Assembly (NCBI GenBank): GCA_030607835.1
Contig: JAUWJE010000075.1
Coordinates: 1-7,985 of the forward strand
Length of the DNA stretch: 7,985 bases
Origin: Candidatus Fermentibacterota bacterium
Lineage (GTDB): Bacteria; Fermentibacterota; Fermentibacteria; Fermentibacterales; JCC-6
Direction: 5' to 3'
Position numbers and translations under genes: made by a program. Positions 5,515 to 7,985 of the stretch are shown piece by piece. The notes under the pieces were generated by a model. The model worked only from the letters and a program-made list of their open reading frames with translations. It did no database searches and was not told the DNA's origin. Position 1 is the stretch's first letter. The number at the start of each line of letters is the position of its first letter.

Positions 5515-6572
5515 TTGGTGTTGTATTTCTTGGATCTCTCACTTTGAGCGCGATTCTTACTCCTGCAGTTAGGCGTATTGCCCTGAAATCCAATCTTGTT
5601 GACAGACCTGGATTCAGGAAAAAGCATCTGCTCACCACCCCGTTGCTCGGAGGGCTTTCAATTTACTTCGCATTCGGCATTGCCCTTTTAGCAGGTATGA
5701 TTCTCTTGAGAGATCCGGGTGCCAGCATGACTTCTCTTAGCTGGAAACCTCTCTGCCTGCTAATGATCCTTGGTGGTGGATTGATGGCGCTTGTTGGCCT
5801 TGTGGATGACATACTCGGACTTTCTCCTGGTCTCAAACTGGTACTTCACACAGTTGCTGCGCTTGCTGTGGGATTCATTTTTGTTGTTAAGGGAACCCTC
5901 CTCAATATTTTCCTGACAGGCAGCAGCTTTGCCTGGCTTGCAGCACCACTCACTGTATTATGGCTTGTAGGAATCACCAATTCCATGAATCTTCTTGATC
6001 ATGCTGATGGTCTTGCAGCCGGATCGAGCGCCGTTGCTGCAGTGTTCTTCATGATTATCAATTTTATGTCAGGTAACTATCCTGTTGCTTTCATAAGTGC
6101 CGCGCTTGCTGGAGCTTCAGCCGGTTTTCTGATTTTCAACTATAACCCGGCGTCCATTTTCATGGGCGACTGTGGAAGTAACATGCTTGGTTTCGTACTG
6201 GGAATAATCGCTGTTCTTGGCGTTTACACGCCCGAAGGTTCCATTCGAGAGATAGCTGTGCTTGCTCCTCTCCTTGTACTTTCCATTCCGCTGGTTGATA
6301 CAGTGTTTGTACTGAATTACAGAAGGAAGACCGGAAAACCACTCTTTAGCGCAGACAGAAATCATCTTGCTCATCGTCTGATGAGACTTGGACTCTCGCA
6401 CAGCCAGGCAGTAATAGTATTGATTGTGATTGCTATCCTTATGGGAATTCTGGCCCTTCTTCTGCCTACACTTGAACCTTTTCAGGCTGTATTGGTCTTA
6501 GCGCACGCTCTCGGACTTATCGGGCTTTTTTCATTCTTCATCAACCGAGCAGAGAAGAGAAGGAAAGAATGA
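5499..6572 (+). CDS. WecA/TagO-like undecaprenyl-phosphate sugar-1-phosphate transferase (polytopic PGT, MraY family)
   Basis: 357 residues from ATG 5499; GGTGA (three bases away) and GAGAG (ten bases away) are the only ribosome-site candidates, so initiation may be modest. The protein is an integral inner-membrane enzyme of about ten to eleven helices. Family landmarks are all present: LTPAVRRIALKSNLVDRPG (20-38), KKHLLTTPLLGGLSIY (41-56), the Mg-binding Asp pair GLVDDILGL (100-108, D103/D104), the NSMNLLDHADGLA loop (161-173, N164, D167, D170), FMGDCGSNMLGF (221-232) and the cytoplasmic substrate loop DRNHLAHRLMRLGLS (286-300). The reaction is transfer of a HexNAc-1-phosphate, often GlcNAc-1-P, from UDP-sugar to undecaprenyl phosphate. 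The His-rich loop reads HLAHRL, as in WecA/TagO-like members rather than MraY, so a peptidoglycan role is unlikely. It overlaps the next gene by ATGA, pairing initiation with ligation or polymerisation. Confidence 0.93.
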   Translation: MHVSVIGVVFLGSLTLSAILTPAVRRIALKSNLVDRPGFRKKHLLTTPLLGGLSIYFAFGIALLAGMILLRDPGASMTSLSWKPLCLLMILGGGLMALVGLVDDILGLSPGLKLVLHTVAALAVGFIFVVKGTLLNIFLTGSSFAWLAAPLTVLWLVGITNSMNLLDHADGLAAGSSAVAAVFFMIINFMSGNYPVAFISAALAGASAGFLIFNYNPASIFMGDCGSNMLGFVLGIIAVLGVYTPEGSIREIAVLAPLLVLSIPLVDTVFVLNYRRKTGKPLFSADRNHLAHRLMRLGLSHSQAVIVLIVIAILMGILALLLPTLEPFQAVLVLAHALGLIGLFSFFINRAEKRRKE

Positions 6573-7985
6573 GGGATATTCCCAGATCAGTAATTATTGT
6601 AATTGTCGGTCTGACTATTCTGGGATCCATATTCCTGATTAATACGAACAGCAGAAGCAGTATTCTAATAAAGGAACAGGTTGCAATCGCCGGATCGGCT
6701 CTTGCTTTATTTGTCGCTGCGATTGCTCTGATCTCCGGAAGAAAAATTGCATCAAACAGGCTTACTCTACCATTATGTCTGTCCTTCATTCTTCTAATTG
6801 GATGGGTGATTTTTCGATTTTACACTGGATCCAGATCCATAAATGCCTTAAAAATGATATACAGTCTTGTTGCTCTTGGCGGAATGGCTGCTGTAATCGC
6901 GATGACGTTTACAAAATCCAGCAGGGATATAGTTCTTTGGATTCTCGTGGGCTCTACCTCGCTATTGTCCGTGTATGCTATGCTGCAGTCTCTCGGTCTT
7001 ATGATATTCCCCTGGGATAGTGGATTGATTCTACAAGCGAGAAGCTCTGGAACCCTGGGCAACGCAAACCTTCTTGGGAGCTTTGCTGTGGCAATGCTTC
7101 CCGTTGGTGCCGGATTCCTGCTCGGGAGAAAAAAATTCACAAAGATCCGAATACCACTTTCGCTTATTTTTATCATGCTCTGCGTCGGTGCATTGATCGC
7201 AAGCAAGACCCGCGGAAGTCTGATAGGTTTGTTTGCCGTTGCCGCTCTTGCGCCATTTACACCATTCATAAGGAAAAACAAACGTCGATTGATTCTTATT
7301 ATTCTACTTTTGTTTATTCTGATCGCTGGTTCTATCTCCTTCATGCAGAACAGGATGGAAGAACTTTTTGATACAGAGGGTGGTGGAACACTACAGGTTC
7401 GAAAGCTCATTTGGTCCGGTACTCTATCCATGATCGCTGTGAATCCTGTATTCGGCCTGGGACCGGGATCTTTTCAGATACTATTTCCACAATTCAGGAA
7501 TCCTGAGTATTCTAATCTTGGTGTAAGTCATAATACGCTTCATGCGCATTGCGAGTACCTCGAGATCCTTGTGGATATTGGAATTGTCGGTCTTCTATTA
7601 TGTATGACAGTCGCCTATTTCTTTATCAGAACAATATATCGAAAGAGGAAAACCCTTCCGGAACCTTCGTTCAATGAAACTATTTTCAGTGAGGACTGGA
7701 CTGTACTGGGGCTTTTCGGCGGTGTTGTAGCTCTACTGGCGGAAGCAACTGTTTCCGTGGCTCTCAGGTGGCCACCCTCAGCGATGCTGCTGGCCGTACT
7801 GTGTGGACTTCTTCTCGCTTCGATCCCGGCAGGATGGAATTCGCTGAAAGGAAAAGCAAAAGCTGGCAGTGTAATGGTTCTGTCCATTACTGCTGTTATT
7901 CTTGGATGTCTCGCTTTTCCGTATTACATCTCAGCAATGCAATCCGGAAGACAGCTGTTCGTCGGCAAGGATATGTACCTGATAA
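6569..7985 (+). CDS. O-antigen ligase/polymerase family protein (Wzy_C/WaaL-like), 3'-truncated by window edge
   Basis: Open from ATG 6569 (ATGA overlap, AAGGA four bases upstream) through the last base; 472 codons are present and no stop is reached. It is a multi-pass membrane protein with about ten or more hydrophobic helices. Family signatures: RSSGTLGNANLLGSF (158-172), SKTRGSLIGL (212-221, with R215), and the large periplasmic loop followed by NPVFGLGPGSFQ (292-303) and SHNTLHAHCEYLEILVDIGIVGLL (starting at 320; H321, H325, H327, E329), the segment equivalent to the HN-x-YL-x-x-x-x-E-x-G motif of Wzy_C domains. Members either ligate undecaprenyl-linked glycan to an acceptor or polymerise repeat units on the periplasmic face. 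Ligase and polymerase cannot be told apart from sequence alone. The last visible residues follow the final predicted helix (about 432-450) and head into a soluble C-terminal region outside the window. Confidence 0.9.
   Translation, partial: MRDIPRSVIIVIVGLTILGSIFLINTNSRSSILIKEQVAIAGSALALFVAAIALISGRKIASNRLTLPLCLSFILLIGWVIFRFYTGSRSINALKMIYSLVALGGMAAVIAMTFTKSSRDIVLWILVGSTSLLSVYAMLQSLGLMIFPWDSGLILQARSSGTLGNANLLGSFAVAMLPVGAGFLLGRKKFTKIRIPLSLIFIMLCVGALIASKTRGSLIGLFAVAALAPFTPFIRKNKRRLILIILLLFILIAGSISFMQNRMEELFDTEGGGTLQVRKLIWSGTLSMIAVNPVFGLGPGSFQILFPQFRNPEYSNLGVSHNTLHAHCEYLEILVDIGIVGLLLCMTVAYFFIRTIYRKRKTLPEPSFNETIFSEDWTVLGLFGGVVALLAEATVSVALRWPPSAMLLAVLCGLLLASIPAGWNSLKGKAKAGSVMVLSITAVILGCLAFPYYISAMQSGRQLFVGKDMYLI

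Noticed and set aside
6820..7431. Long antisense open frame of about 200 codons
   Set aside because: It lies opposite the ligase-family gene, whose sense frame has clear family motifs; the antisense product is low-complexity and Arg/Ile-rich with no domain.

Overview
The window carries eight genes, all on the + strand, that read as the middle of an extracellular or surface polysaccharide locus. The suggested host is a Gram-negative bacterium: two genes look like outer-membrane beta-barrel proteins, one is a short lipoprotein, and the sugar-transfer enzymes work on undecaprenyl phosphate. A PorV/PorQ-like barrel next to a small CBM48-like lipoprotein, with moderate GC content, makes me think of an uncultured FCB-group lineage (Fibrobacterota, Fermentibacteria, Cloacimonadota or a relative). 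That placement is an inference from style, not from a marker gene.

Layout. (1) 2-544: C-terminal part of a radical SAM protein entering from the left edge. (2) 541-1536: membrane-anchored family 2 glycosyltransferase. (3) 1533-2924: polyprenyl glycosylphosphotransferase of the monotopic (WbaP/EpsL-like) class. (4) 2921-3694: PorV/PorQ-like outer-membrane protein that appears to start at a rare CTG. (5) 3694-4956: unrecognised protein, probably a beta-barrel. (6) 4953-5333: lipoprotein made almost entirely of one CBM48-like domain, starting at TTG. (7) A 165-base gap, the only real intergenic space. (8) 5499-6572: WecA/TagO-like polytopic sugar-1-phosphate transferase. (9) 6569 to the right edge: O-antigen ligase/polymerase family protein, cut by the window end.

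How they fit. Either transferase could load a first sugar phosphate on undecaprenyl phosphate, the GT2 enzyme would extend it, and the Wzy/WaaL-family protein would polymerise or ligate the repeat on the periplasmic side. The two barrels and the lipoprotein sit exactly where a Wza-like export or surface-retention function would be expected, and no Wza, Wzz or Wzx gene is visible here. Their co-option for polysaccharide export or anchoring is the most interesting hypothesis of the window.

The first six genes are joined by 1- or 4-base overlaps (GTGA, ATGA, CTGA, TAATG, TTGA), which implies one tightly coupled transcript. The last two are joined by ATGA after the gap. I see no tRNA, rRNA, CRISPR array, insertion sequence or convincing intrinsic terminator.
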